Shown piece after piece: positions 30,661-41,616 of a DNA stretch of 64,000 nt; within the stretch, counting starts at the first letter, position 1; every line of letters starts with the position of its first letter. Location of the stretch: positions 83,058,561 to 83,122,560 of the forward strand of contig JAPWDM010000001.1 of assembly GCA_035578155.1 (NCBI GenBank). Direction: 5' to 3'. The position numbers and the translations under genes are program-made. The DNA is from Brachynemurus nebulosus. Its lineage: Eukaryota; Arthropoda; Insecta; Neuroptera; Myrmeleontidae. The notes under the pieces are model-generated. The model had not been told where the DNA came from and made no database searches. It saw nothing but the letters and a program-made list of their open reading frames with translations.

Positions 30661-32059
30661 TTAATGTATTTTTTTATTTTTTAGATTGTTTTATGAGTAT
30701 TTCAATTAAATTGTAGACAAACAATCTACTTGACAGTAAAGAAATTTCCAATCTTTTGTGATGAATGTTTTCAACAACGAATTAACACTTAATCACAAAT
30801 GTAAAAATGTTTGAATAGCTAACTGTCGTGTGTAAAGAGGTTAAAATTCATTAACAATTATTAATGGAAATTAAATTATATGTGTAACAATATAAAATAT
30901 TTTAAGAAAGATTAAAATTTATTTTTAATTAAATGATACATAATTTTATTGGTGTTTTTACAAGTTCTTTTTTTTGCTTTTTACACCAAACAATCCGTTT
31001 GCATATATTTTCATACTTTACTATTTTAGCAAAAAGTCAATTCTGTCAAAAATGTCACTTATGTAGATTTGATTTAGCATTCAAATGTAAGTTGAGTCAA
31101 AACTCGTTTTTTTCTATTTTTTTTGTTTTTTTTGTTAAATAACTCATGTTGTATGAATTTGTATTGTTTTTTTTGGACACAAGCGCGAGGCTCGTAACTG
31201 CTGGCTCCTGCTACATGGCTAATTTAGTTGTTCCGGCACTGTTTAGTTGCTCCAAAAACTTTATTTTCTGTTAAAAACACTATATTGTACCCATTCACTT
31301 TGTTTTTAATTCCAAAGTATACCAATTATATGTCATCAAAATCTTGTCAAATATATATTTTTTTTTATAAAATTTCTTTACCATCAATCAGTTTTTTCTA
31401 ATTTAGTTCATCTTATTTAAAATTAAATAAGAAAATTTTCAAAATAATAAATATAATGTGTTAAAACAAAAATATTTATAATTAGGTTATATACATGCAT
31501 GCATATTATATGCATATATTTAAAGATGATTCCATTTGACAGATTGTTATAAAAAAACAAAACAAAAAACTAACATTATCAAAATTTGTACTTCGTTTAC
31601 AAATAGCTAAGGGCCATTCAACACCACAAAAAAAATATGTCAAAAGTTTATTTAATCAAATAAATAGTACAGTTTAATTGATTAACATTTATAATATAAC
31701 TTTATAAATTTATTAAGACATTATTCATAATATTTAATTAAAGAAATCTGACATATATTTAGGTAATAGAAATAACTAGTGACGAAACACCCTTAGACAC
31801 ATTTATAAACACAATATATATTAAATAGAAAAATCAAATGAGGTAGAGTAAAATAACAAATAAAAAGAGACTTTTAACAAGAGATTATTTTTGATTTTTC
31901 TTAAGAACGACGTTATATAGAAGAAAAGTATAAAAAGCTCTCTGATATAACTTCTTACGATATTTTTGATAATGTAATAAAATTTTTGAAAAAGTTTTAA
32001 ATTCTGATCAAAAACACAAAAAAAAGACTTTAAAGCCCAAAATATCCGGTCTGTGGCAT

Positions 32060-32170
32060 CGGATGTGTCTGGCTAACGAACTTATCCAAGCGTTTTGAAC
32101 AATTAACGATTTTACCAAATTTCGTAACAATTAAATGCTTCGTTCGACAGCTATCGCGTACACACATAAA
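32060..32170 (+). repeat. Dispersed repeat end, copy 2
   Basis: CTGGCTAACGAACTTATCC, CCAAATTTCGTAACAATT and AAATGCTTCGTTCGACAGCT match copy 1 at 29120-29260. It ends TATCGCGTACACACA before a short TA-rich run. Confidence 0.6.
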
Positions 32171-33145
32171 GACATATATATATTTATATATATATAAATT
32201 TTAGTGAAGTAGATTTTCGAGTTCTAGAGGCTCCAAAACAAATTTCTGCCATAGTCCCGGGCTTAGGTCTTACCATAAGAGCTGCTGTAATAGCTGAATT
32301 TTCATTCTGAAAATTCGCTAAAACATACCCACTTTCAATTTATTGGTAAACAAATGGTTCAATCAAGTAGTTAAGGAAAAACAGCACTGTGATGCCGCAA
32401 AAAATTGACAATTTTAACGAATTTTTTTTGCAAATATGAGCGAATACCTATATGAGGGTCGAATTAAAAAGATTTTAATGAGTATCCATTTGTTCATATA
32501 AAATTGTATAGAATAATATTAAATATTTGCAAACTTAATAATGCAAATGCACCTAAAAAAAATTGCAAATTATACCAAGGGTCTTGCAATGATTCAATGA
32601 ATCATTTCAAAATAAAAAAAAAAATTATTAAAGTACATAATTGTAGCTATCGTTATGTATAGGCTTTTTTTTTACATTTTTTTCATAAAATAGCAACGGA
32701 TTCAAAAATTTTTCGTTTCGTTTTGTTTTCGTTGAATTTTGGTCTAAAATTTTCACAGAATATTCTCAATATGCTATATTTTCGAATTAAACAAAAAGAA
32801 AAAAAAAAATTGGATTTTTTCAATCCAAGTTACCAGATTACTACCTTAATTACACCAAATATTTTTCAGCGGATTCGAATTCAAATAATATTGTCCATAT
32901 TCATACGCTTTTGTAAAAAAACCCTTCTAAATCGGTTTTATTAATCATTATTTAATTTTAAACAAATTTTGCACGTTTAACTCACACGCTAACAATTAAG
33001 AATTAAGAATTAAGATAAAAAGAAGCTAAAAATTATTTGAAAAAATTGTAACGGTTTTTTTTTATTTGCAACAAAGTAAGTCTTGTTTTAAATCATATGT
33101 CCATATTTTTTTTTTTATGAAGGTCAGTAAAATTACAGTTGAAAT

Positions 33146-33395
33146 AAGTTTGAAAATATACCTTATTAGTAACTGTATAAGATTACACTAATTTATTGTC
33201 GGGTATATATTCAAATTCTCATAGTAGTATTCTTGTACTTGAAAATATACCCGATTTTGGCTCTGAAATGAGGTATATTTTACAATCATTTTGTTAGTTT
33301 CTGTTTTGTAAATTATACCCGATCCTAGATCGGTCAGTGACGTCACAAGCTCTGACTTCGGGTATATTTTCAAAATACGCGTACCCGTATGTATT
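33146..33395. repeat. Array of inverted TTGAAAATATACCC sites, locus 2
   Basis: About six sites alternate in orientation: GTTTGAAAATATACC, CGGGTATATATTCAA, CTTGAAAATATACCCG, GAGGTATATTTTA, AATTATACCCG and CGGGTATATTTTCAAA. The right outer end (AATACGCGTACCCGTATG) is the inverted counterpart of the locus 1 outer end. Confidence 0.7.
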
Positions 33396-34079
33396 CGTTA
33401 CAGAAAAACTCATTAGTGTGTGGACAGACCGTGACGGGCAGCCGTACCATTGTCCGTGCGGCCTCCCGCACGAACAATTTAATACATGTATTTAAATGTA
33501 CATACGTATTCAGACCAATACGAACTGGCTTTTACGGGCAAATTGACGAACAATCTCTCTACGGGCATTTTATGAACTCTTGAAGTGGGTAGGTAATAAA
33601 ATACTTAACAAAAAAAAAAAATATTTCAAGTGGTCATAACCCTGAAGGGTGATTTAATAATTTTACAATCTATTTTGTCACGTATTTGAATATCGAATTT
33701 TATATTTTTTTGTATATGTACCTGCGTATTTTTGAATATGTATTATATTTTACGTAAAAAAATTTTTTAAATAATTTTCGGTTTATAAAAAAAAAATAGA
33801 AGGTATTTACAATCAGTATGCACTAAAATCCATCTTATTTTTTCTTCCTTTAATATGTATTAGGTCGTTGCAAAAGTTCGTGCGGGCACGTACGGATGAC
33901 GACAGCATTTAAAGTAAAAGAAATATTGTCTGTAAATTGCGTAATATGGTGTAATATTGAGTAATATAATTCTTGTGATTTATTGAAATCGCAGTGTCAT
34001 ACTCAAACCCTAAGCATATGTATAAAAAAATGTGGATAGCAGTGTGTCTGAGTGTGTTAGATACCGCTTAAGTTGACTA

Positions 34080-34669
34080 GTCGAGCGGCTGCATGTCGCT
34101 TCAACCACTAAGGACAGGGCCAGCTTAGCCAATAGGCCACCCTAGGCCATGGCCTAGGGGTGGGAGATTTTTAGGGGCGGTAAATTTTTAAAATAGGGCG
34201 GAAAAATGAGTAATTAACGTTTTTTTTTTTTTGCTCGTCACTTATTTTTTTTAAGAGAAAGTTTGTAAAAAAGGTAGGAAAAGGGGCGGCAAATTTTTAA
34301 AACAGGGCAGAAAAATTTGTGATTGACGTTTTTTTTTAAGATTTCCTTTTTTTCAAATAAAAGGTAGGGGCGGCATTTTTCAAAATGCCTAGGGGCGGAC
34401 TCAGGGTTAATACGGCCCTGACTAAGGATATGATATTGAAACTCAACTGGGAAGTCCTACCACATCCGGCATATAGCCCAGATATTGCTCCGTCTGATTT
34501 CCATTTGTTTCGCTCAATGCAGCATGTTTTATCTGGACAAAAATTTAAAAACTTCAAAGAAGTAAAAAAAGTAGTGGATGATTTTATTGCCTCCAAAGAC
34601 GAAAGCTTCTATCGCCGCGATATAGTTACATTTGTTACCCCAAAAATGGGCAAGAGTTGTGGAAAATAA
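34080..34669 (+). pseudogene. mariner transposase C-terminal fragment
   Basis: The frame reads RLHVASTT just before the MITE and continues after it as KDMILKLNWEVLPHPAYSPD and IAPSDFHLFRSMQH. This is the mariner block holding the last catalytic Asp (D34D-type YSPDLAPSDYHLF). It ends at TAA 34667. About 250 upstream residues, including the first catalytic Asp, are deleted. The MITE's 8-bp target duplication lies within the Thr-Lys-Asp codons. Confidence 0.88.
34115..34420. mobile_element. hAT-type MITE, 306 bp, with perfect 8-bp target duplication
   Basis: Begins CAGGGCCAGCTTAGCC and ends TACGGCCCTG. The 8-bp duplication ACTAAGGA is at 34107-34114 and 34421-34428. The interior repeats GGGGCGG(T/C)AAATTTTTAAAA twice. 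A second copy of the family in the opposite orientation is at 45696-45890. Confidence 0.92.
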
Positions 34670-35502
34670 CGAGGAATATTTTGATTAAAAATTGTAATTT
34701 TATTTGATGTATTTTTAGACAATAAAGTATTCAAAAACCGCACGAATTTTTGCAACGACCTAATATTTTTATTTTTACAAATCCTTCGCTATTCATAAAA
34801 GAAGTAATAAAATTGTTTGGGAATTCCAGATTTTGCATTTAACTGTAAATAGACAAAAAATATTTTTACAAATATACATAATTTTATGGCCCTGTATGCC
34901 TATAATTTCAAAGCCTTTTATTCTTGACACGTTTGTCTACTTGTCGGTTCTATTGTATTTTTATAATACTTTTAAGGGTTTTTAAAAAAAATTTTTATGA
35001 CTTGCCCGTTTCGGTGTGAATGTTGAATTTGAACGCATTTTGCGGGCAAAATGCCGGCACGTAATGATCAGCCGTACCGGTCGGACCGTCCTTTACCCGT
35101 TACAAACGTATCGTTACTCGTTACTTTCGTTACAACATACAGCTATATAAGAATAACTTGTATAGGTACAAGGAAATAAATACAATAGGCAGGATGGACA
35201 GGGCTATAAAAAGAGGTAAATTTTGGAATTTTATATTCGTCATTAATAACTTAAACAAGTAACTAAATGATAATAAAATTTGATTAACAGTGTAAAAGAA
35301 AGTGAATTTGATTTAAAAATACAAAAGGATTGGGAAAATCCAAAAAATTTTTTGCTGTATGTAAATAATAATTACACAGGTTTACAATGAATTTTATCCC
35401 TAAAGTTTTATTACCAATTCTTATAAATTTCTGGAAAAAATCAGTCACGTCAGGATTTTTAGTTATTTTGAATTTTTCCGCTGCATTTTCTATCGGATCT
35501 CA

Positions 35503-36551
35503 CAAGGGGAGTATCAAACATGGGAATCACGGATTTGGGAGAAATTAATATATGTTGTGGAATATATTTCTCTGAGTATTGTAGTGATAATAATTTAGGC
35601 CAATGCGACTTTATTTAGAAATTAAACGCACAAAAAATTTCGAATAACATCTCGTGTTTGATATGTATCAGTTAGTTGGTATTGTCTGCAACAAGGGCCG
35701 CTGGTGGTGTGGTTAATGACTGCTCTCATGTATGTAACTTTTTTTAATATACAGACGGAAAGGTTCTATGTTCGAATTTATGCCTTTCCAACATAAATAG
35801 TTCTCTTTTCAATTTTTTTTTAATTTTTTCAATATTGTACAATGGTCAATTACATTGACGATGCTATAATTCTTTTTTTAAATGGAGATATGGTATTCTT
35901 TTTTATGTCATTATTATGCTATAATTATTTTCTGAAAAAGGAGATATAATATTTTTTGTACATGTTGTCATTATATTTAACAGTAATTTTATCGTAAATT
36001 TTAAATTACTGAATTTTTTTTTTTTACATAAAATTAAAGCGATTTTTATTATAAATTATTTATAGTATTTTTAGACATTCTTCATTTTATCCTTGAGTGA
36101 GTGAATGAGTAATGGTAATTGAAAAATTTTTTATAATAATGACATAAAAAAGAATACCATATCTCCTTTAAAAAAAAAAATATAGCATCCTCAATGTAAT
36201 TAATAGACCCATTGTATAATACTGAAAAAGTTAAAAAAAAATTGAAAAGAGAATTATTTATGTTGGAAAGGCATAGATTCGAACATAGAACCTTTCCGGC
36301 TGTATATTAAAAAAAGTTACATACATAAGAGCAATCACTAACCACACCACCAGCGTCCCTTGTTGCAGACAATACCAACTAACTGATACATATCAAACAC
36401 AATATGTTATTCGAAATTTTGCGTGCGTTTAATTTCTAAATAAAGTCGCATTGGCCTAAATTATTATCACTACAATACTCACAGAAATATATTCCACAAC
36501 ATATATTAATTTCTCCCAAATCCGTGATTCCCATGTTTGATATTGCCCTTG
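35503..36551. repeat. Kilobase inverted repeat (palindromic element), arms about 400 bp
   Basis: Left arm from CAAGGGGAGTATCAAACATG and right arm ending CATGTTTGATATTGCCCTTG. Across at least 400 bp per arm almost every word has an inverted partner (ATCACGGATTTGGGAGAAAT, GTTAGTTGGTATTGTCTGCA, GGAAAGGTTCTATGTTCGAA). The spacer is roughly 150-200 bp, AT-rich. Each arm contains a tRNA-like stretch (GGTGTGGTTAATGAC then ATGTTCGAAT, near 35705-35780) resembling A and B boxes, so an inverted pair of SINE-like units is one reading. Confidence 0.85.
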
Positions 36552-36663
36552 TCAGTTTGAAGACAATAGTAGGTAATGGGACGATTGGCAACGCAATGTA
36601 GTATGCATAAATATAGGGTGATGTGATACATACGTACAGGCTATGACGTTGACTACGTATGTA

Positions 36664-36757
36664 CATACGTCGCCAGTTTTTTTTTTTTGTGGACGATTAT
36701 CATACGTCGCCATTTTTTTTTTTTTGTGGACGTTTATCATACGTCGCCATTTTGTTG
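36664..36757. repeat. 37-bp tandem repeat, 2.5 copies
   Basis: CATACGTCGCCA starts at 36664, 36701 and 36738. Each is followed by a T-tract and TGTGGACG.TTAT, and the last copy is partial. Confidence 0.85.
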
Positions 36758-38099
36758 ATCGGTTTTCTCTTCTTCTTCACTGATTTTTAATTGATCTGTA
36801 ATGACGTCATCTTCTTCGAGATTTCCGCGATGGTAAGACCCGATGTTCTAATGTCGGCCATGTTGTGACGTATTTTTTTCTTTAAGTCAGTAGGCGGATT
36901 CGAACTTACTTCTTAAATCCTTAAAATATTATTGCAAACTGAAAAATGCTAAGGTTTACATAAGTACAAATTGTAATGTTTTGTGCTGTAACATTTTTTA
37001 TTGCATTAATTCTGTACATATGTATATTTGAAATATCTCCAAAGAGAGTCTTATATTGTTTTGTTTTTTCACAATTATAATTTTATTGTAAAGAAAAAAT
37101 ATAAAAATAATTCTTGAACAATTTTAAAACTGCAAATTAAAATATGTCTACGTTTGCATATTCAACTACAGCTGTGTGTATTACAATAAATAACTATGTA
37201 TTATATATATACCTATGAAGACACGTGCTAAATCGTCATAACTCATAAAACACAATTATATACAATTATGTTGTAATTAATTGTGAATTAGAGAGAAAAG
37301 CTGACGCCGCGAATTCTTATTTAATTGAAAAATAAAAAAATACATTTTAATAAATGAATGAAGAATTATTTTTTGTAATATATATTTATTACTAATATTA
37401 TTTAAATAAACATTTTCGACATCAAATTTTATATTTAATTTAACACTTTCACCATCACATAAATTAAATTGGTGGTTAACAAAACTTTTATACTATTATT
37501 CAAACTGTGACTACGTTCTTATTCATCAAATGTGTGCTGGTTGCTCTGACAACGCTGACGTCAGAAGCTTCTGTCTCATTTCTAACACCAAAATTTAACT
37601 AATTGTAAGATTGTAAAGTCTGATTTTTATGCAATCTACTTAACACAACCGTTAAACATGTTGCTGAATTTTTATATGTTGAACTTCTTGAATTTTCAGA
37701 TATTGTTTTCTCGTTTCCTATGTTTTTGAAAACTTTTAATGGAATTTTTTTTTGGGGAAAATTTCCCAGCGTCTGTAACAGCGTTGTTACAATATTCACC
37801 AAGAATTGTGTTCAAGTTATCTTTTCAAATTGTTGTTGTTAAAGGTAGAAACTGTCTGTATGACTAACAAATGACAATAGACGACTAGAAAATCAACAAA
37901 TATTGCTGTTATTGCTCCGACTGAACACATTATTTTAACGTATGTCCTAGAAAAAGTTCATGTAATATTTTCACAAAAAAAAAAAAAAATTGCTAACAAT
38001 AATAAAATGAAATCTGAAAAAAATTATACTTCTTTTATTTTCGTTTACCTTTTATTTACCCCAGAAAATAAAACTCAAACCTTTTCGTAAATAGATATT
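36758..38099. other. Non-coding AT-rich DNA
   Basis: No supported gene. 36760-36880 is GC-richer, with TGACGTCA and other CpG-containing words that would suit a promoter, but no transcript start can be proved. A 67-codon minus ORF at 37599-37802 has no recognisable motif. Confidence 0.4.
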
Positions 38100-38165
38100 T
38101 ATTTATTTATAAAAATAGATATTTACATAAATAATATAAATGTATAAAATTACACGTTATTATTA

Positions 38166-38666
38166 TTATAACGTTATGTTATAAAAAACAACATTTTCTA
38201 ACGCACAACATCCATTAGTATGATTACCACACCGAGGGCCATTGTATTTTGTCACTATAAGCGCCAGTTTAGGGCAGATGAGTACTTCTTCCAAATTCAT
38301 AAAGGTTGCCATTGGAATAAATTGTTTAAGATGTCGGATCTTCTCCAATCCTTTGACATAAACGACTCCAACTGAACGCAACGCATCCATTAAAATATAC
38401 TGCAGTTGCTCATAATCAATATGATCATCCATCCATGAAAAACCATGAAGTTTATTTCGAAGCCATCGTGCGGTCCTTTGGTCTTTTTCACTCAGTTCAC
38501 AAATCGGTATTGGTGAATTAAAAATATAGTGTTGTAAGGTGTATCGTTCCTCCTTGTAATTTTTCTTCCAAGGATCAAATTTCAATATAGTCAATTCTTT
38601 TATATAAAAACTTCCCTTTGTTGTATTTGGAAAGCCTTGAAAATCAACAATTGCCACGTCAGCCAT
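38166..38666 (-). CDS. Conserved element-associated protein, 166 aa, intact
   Basis: I take the ATG at 38666 (MADVAIVDFQGFP). An upstream in-frame ATG at 38708 would add 14 residues of poorer quality. The protein opens with a beta-strand-like VAIVDFQGF segment, has a basic, aromatic middle (FDPWKKNYKEERYTLQHYIF, ARWLRNKLHGFSW) and ends with a Cys/His cluster, CGNHTNGCCALENV, that could bind zinc. I know similar ORFs beside capsid genes of insect Polinton-like elements but no established function. The opening strand plus Asp weakly recalls an RNase H-fold or DnaQ-type nuclease, which is speculation. It is the last gene of the minus-strand cluster, 67 bases after the capsid gene. No breaks. Confidence 0.6.
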   Translation of the reverse strand: MADVAIVDFQGFPNTTKGSFYIKELTILKFDPWKKNYKEERYTLQHYIFNSPIPICELSEKDQRTARWLRNKLHGFSWMDDHIDYEQLQYILMDALRSVGVVYVKGLEKIRHLKQFIPMATFMNLEEVLICPKLALIVTKYNGPRCGNHTNGCCALENVVFYNITL

Positions 38667-38733
38667 TTTCACTATTAATGCGTGTGTGAAGTCTAGCGTA
38701 CAAATCACCTGGTTTGTAGAGAAGTATCATATT

Positions 38734-39942
38734 TTATAAAAATTTTCGAACGATGTTTGTCAATGGATTGTACTGAATTACACGATCATGTAGCAAAAGA
38801 CAGAACGCTGATGTATTAGCCGGTACTTCTTTCGATGTTTTAAACTCGATTCTTATGTCAACAGCTCCAATTTTTAAAGTCTCGCTCTGATGAGAACAGT
38901 CAACGAAAATGATAGGAGCAATATCTTTATACTGTTTCCGATTGAACAGTGGTTCATTCTTGTTAGAGTTGTAGTAGGCTTCTTGAAATTTTGAATACAT
39001 ATGATATGCCAATGCGTACTTATCATTAGTAAAGTCCAAATTCAGATCCATATATGGATATTTTTCCGAATTTAAATACACTTTGACATCAAACAGTTCA
39101 CAATGATCGAAAATAGCTGGATTTTTTTCTTTCTTATTACGTCGATCTGTTTGTAATGCAAATATTACATAACGCGGTTTCTCCACTTGTGATTGTGTTT
39201 TTACCGTCTAAATGTTGTCTTTCGTTGTTGGAATCGTAGGATGAATGTGCATATCCCACATACGAAAAGCCACGGGTATATCTTGACTATTTTCAACATA
39301 TTTCATCAACTTTAGTTTCACCTCATCAGCTACTGTCACATGTGGAACCATCCATTGAATTTTTTGTATACGAAATATGACGTCATCAGTTGTTGATACA
39401 ACTGCATCATAATCCGTGCGTGCACGAACCAGAATAAGTTGATGTTTTGCGTTGATAATAACCTTCTTATAATGGTTAGCGAAGCCAAACACTCGATTCA
39501 GCGGTAGATAGAAATTAAAGTAACCTTTGTCAGATACTTTGATATTTTCATCGGGACACCATCCAGCGTTGTAAAGTTGTTGACTTTGATTTTTATTTAA
39601 CGATAGATAATTCATCAGTGTAGTTGTTGGGTCCACGTATTTACATTGGTCAATTTCCACATCATTTAGTTCATATCGCATTTCTTCAAACAAGTACGCC
39701 ATTGAATTGTTATTTGATTCCGCTGGAGTCGATACAGTTCCATCGCTCTTCAGAAGTTGTCCCTCTATGTATAGATAACTTTTGTGTGGTAATAAAATCA
39801 AATCTTGATTTTGAATACAAATTCGGACTTCGTCGCTGTTGCTGAACGTATTCAAGAATGGTGAGTACGCATGCTCCTCTAGTTTTGAGATACTCTTATC
39901 AAATTCACCAACACCGGTGTTAATATGTAACATACTACTCAT
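38734..39942 (-). pseudogene. Polinton-like major capsid protein, one in-frame stop
   Basis: The ATG at 39942 is followed by MLHINTGVGEFDKS and FSNSDEVRICIQNQDLILLP, the characteristic N-terminus of the F54H12.2-like family found in Polinton/Maverick-type elements. The family is predicted to be a double-jelly-roll capsid protein. After 244 codons a TAG stop (39208-39210) interrupts, but the same frame continues without a shift to 38734, giving about 401 positions, normal for this family. The C-terminal half reads PRYVIFALQTDRR and IIFVDCSHQ. The start codon overlaps the stop of the preceding small ORF (ATGA). Role: builds the virion shell. The stop may be a recent mutation. Confidence 0.8.
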
Positions 39943-40109
39943 TTTTTCCGATTTTTCAAAGTCAAACCGTACTGTTGGATGAATTGTTGTAAAAAATATG
40001 CGTTCTCAAACGTTAATGATCGCTTCCTCTTCACCGCCGATCCGTACAGGTTGTTGGTAAGTTGAAAACTGTTCGATTGCGTTTGTTTATCGTCGTTAAA
40101 TACCAACAT
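39939..40109 (-). CDS. Small basic protein, 56 aa, packed between penton-like and capsid genes
   Basis: ATG at 40109-40107, three bases after the stop of the upstream gene (TAA 40115-40113). Its own TGA (39941-39939) overlaps the capsid ATG as ATGA. It has a polar N-terminus (FNDDKQTQSNSF), then a basic patch VKRKRS and an amphipathic Phe/Gln-rich helix candidate ENAYFLQQFIQQYG, ending NRKK. Intact, with ten Lys or Arg residues. No family recognised. Position and size suggest a small virion or minor capsid component, or a nuclear-localised peptide, by inference only. Confidence 0.65.
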   Translation of the reverse strand: MLVFNDDKQTQSNSFQLTNNLYGSAVKRKRSLTFENAYFLQQFIQQYGLTLKNRKK

Positions 40110-40112
40110 GTC

Positions 40113-40823
40113 TTACGCCGGTTTCAAATGTAACTTTACGGTTATTGTCTCATCTCGAAAATTAACATTCCCGTCTTGATCAACAATTCGTAGTACTAGA
40201 GATGTTATTCGCTGCACGTTCACTGGCATATAGATGATGGTGCTTGGTGTCTCACTTATTTTATACCCAGCCTTAACTTGGATAGAAAATGAATAAATAT
40301 TATGTGCTTGAACATTGTTCAAATAGCTGTTTGTCGTAATATTCGTCTCAACTTGCACCAGGTTAACGTTCATAATATTCGTCGGCTTATCTGAATAATG
40401 AGTATGAAGTGCTTCAAGTTTTCGTTTATTAAAACCCAACAATGAACCAACTGTTCGCTCTTGATCAAAATGTATTGTTTCCGTACATTTTATCGAACTT
40501 TTCAACGTACTGTTATTAGCGTGTAATATAAGTTTTCCATTAGTACCAGCTCCACTTGGTGTTAACATGTTGTCTATATAAACTTCCAAGTCCTCTAAAT
40601 CATAATTTCCGACGGGTATCTCGATGCAATGTGGTGCATGGTTAGGATCTTTCTCATCAGTACCAAAATAAAATAAATTATTTGTTTCGTCGATATTCGG
40701 CACAGAATTGTACGTCTCGAAATTAACAAGCCCACAAACGTAGTCACTCTTTAATTCGATTGGTGGAAAATACTCAGCACTTAATATTGAAGTGTCTCCA
40801 CTTAGAGTTAATATGAATGACAC
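40113..40823 (-). CDS. Putative penton-like/minor capsid protein, 236 aa
   Basis: Open from GTG at 40823 (a likely mutated ATG, since no upstream in-frame ATG exists) to TAA 40113. It opens FILTLSGDTSILSAEYFPPI, then has CGLVNFETYNSVPNI and IEIPVGNYDLEDLEVYI...LLGF. The I-x-I-P-x-G-x-Y-x-(I/L)-x-x-L pattern followed by a strand and LLGF recurs in single-jelly-roll vertex or minor capsid proteins of adeno/Polinton-type viruses as I know them. The C-terminal half is strand-rich (IYSFSIQVKAGYKI, IIYMPVNVQRITSLVLRI). First gene of the minus-strand cluster. The assignment to penton is an inference. The association with the capsid gene is solid. Confidence 0.6.
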   Translation of the reverse strand: MSFILTLSGDTSILSAEYFPPIELKSDYVCGLVNFETYNSVPNIDETNNLFYFGTDEKDPNHAPHCIEIPVGNYDLEDLEVYIDNMLTPSGAGTNGKLILHANNSTLKSSIKCTETIHFDQERTVGSLLGFNKRKLEALHTHYSDKPTNIMNVNLVQVETNITTNSYLNNVQAHNIYSFSIQVKAGYKISETPSTIIYMPVNVQRITSLVLRIVDQDGNVNFRDETITVKLHLKPA

Positions 40824-40829
40824 GGTGTC

Positions 40830-41615
40830 TAATACATAAATGAAACAATTTAATATTTTACAATCATATTTATTTACATGAAAAGATTTTTATTACATAG
40901 AAATTTCAAACAAAGATTCAACCTCAAATTCATTCCCACTGTGTGCTAATTTTTACATTCCGATGGTACAACATGCAGTTAAGATTTGAGAGGTCATTTG
41001 TCGTCATAAGATAGGGAGGTCATTTCTAATTTTTACATTAATAAATTTCGAAAACTGAATTTCTGCTGGTTAAAATTCCCCGGGATCTATGTAGGTGTGG
41101 GCATATTAAATCGATTTCAAACCGCTGGGCACCAATTAGGGTTGGTGGGTGCCAAAATTTGGACTGTACTGTTACAACGGACGACGTACCAGAAGTGGTC
41201 ATTTCGGGTATAATCATTTATTTATTTATTTATTTTTTTTTTAGATAATAAAAATTTAGTTTTAGCCAGAAATTTAAAATAATTGAAAATATAACAATTA
41301 GCAATTCAATTTTTTTTAAAATTATTTGCTGCTTTTATACACCAGCTCTAAGCGGCGGTATGGGAGTATTTTCGAAATAAATCCCAAACGCTGGCACCAA
41401 TTGTAATAAATACTGAGGGTGTAAGTGGCTTGGTGGTTCCCTTTATGATACCACTGGTGCCACCAAACGTATAATATTGGGGGTTGGTAGCGGAAAAGGT
41501 GGTATCTGGAGCCGAAGTTAAAGTTAAAAAATGTTTTTAGATATTAAATTAATACAATATTTAACAACTAACAATAAATTATATGGTTTATTATAAAATA
41601 AAAGTTATAAACAAT
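40830..41615. other. Spacer between capsid cluster and PLA2 leader
   Basis: No supported ORF. It contains repeated GAGGTCATTT and CTAATTTTTACATT words (40945-41035), two GCTGG(G)CACCAATT boxes (41123 and 41391) and a (TTTA)n run at 41215-41240. The missing part of the PLA2-type gene would be expected here and is not found. Confidence 0.45.
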
Positions 41616-41616
41616 T

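Larger units (their letters stand above)
29340..33145. other. Gene-poor AT-rich region
   Basis: No recognised gene. It holds the unrecognised ORF at 30403-30660 and the second copy of the dispersed repeat end at 32060-32170. The rest is A/T-rich with homopolymer runs. One slightly GC-richer patch (31180-31260) has no supportable ORF. Confidence 0.5.
33863..34760 (+). mobile_element. mariner element, internally deleted and interrupted by a hAT MITE
   Basis: TIRs GGTCGTTGCAAAAGTTCGTG (left) and the complement of GGTCGTTGCAAAAATTCGTG (right), with TA at 33861-33862 and 34761-34762. Only the C-terminal third of a mariner transposase remains. A 306-bp hAT-type MITE (34115-34420) sits inside the coding part. 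Confidence 0.9.

Noticed and set aside
37599..37802. 67-codon minus ORF left of the capsid module
   Set aside because: Considered as a further gene of the viral cluster, but it is separated by over 360 bases of AT-rich spacer and shows no conserved pattern.
41100..41520. LTR or primer-binding site suggested by GCTGGCACCAATT boxes
   Set aside because: The two boxes are not part of long direct repeats, no polypurine tract or gag-pol sequence is nearby, and spacing is arbitrary.
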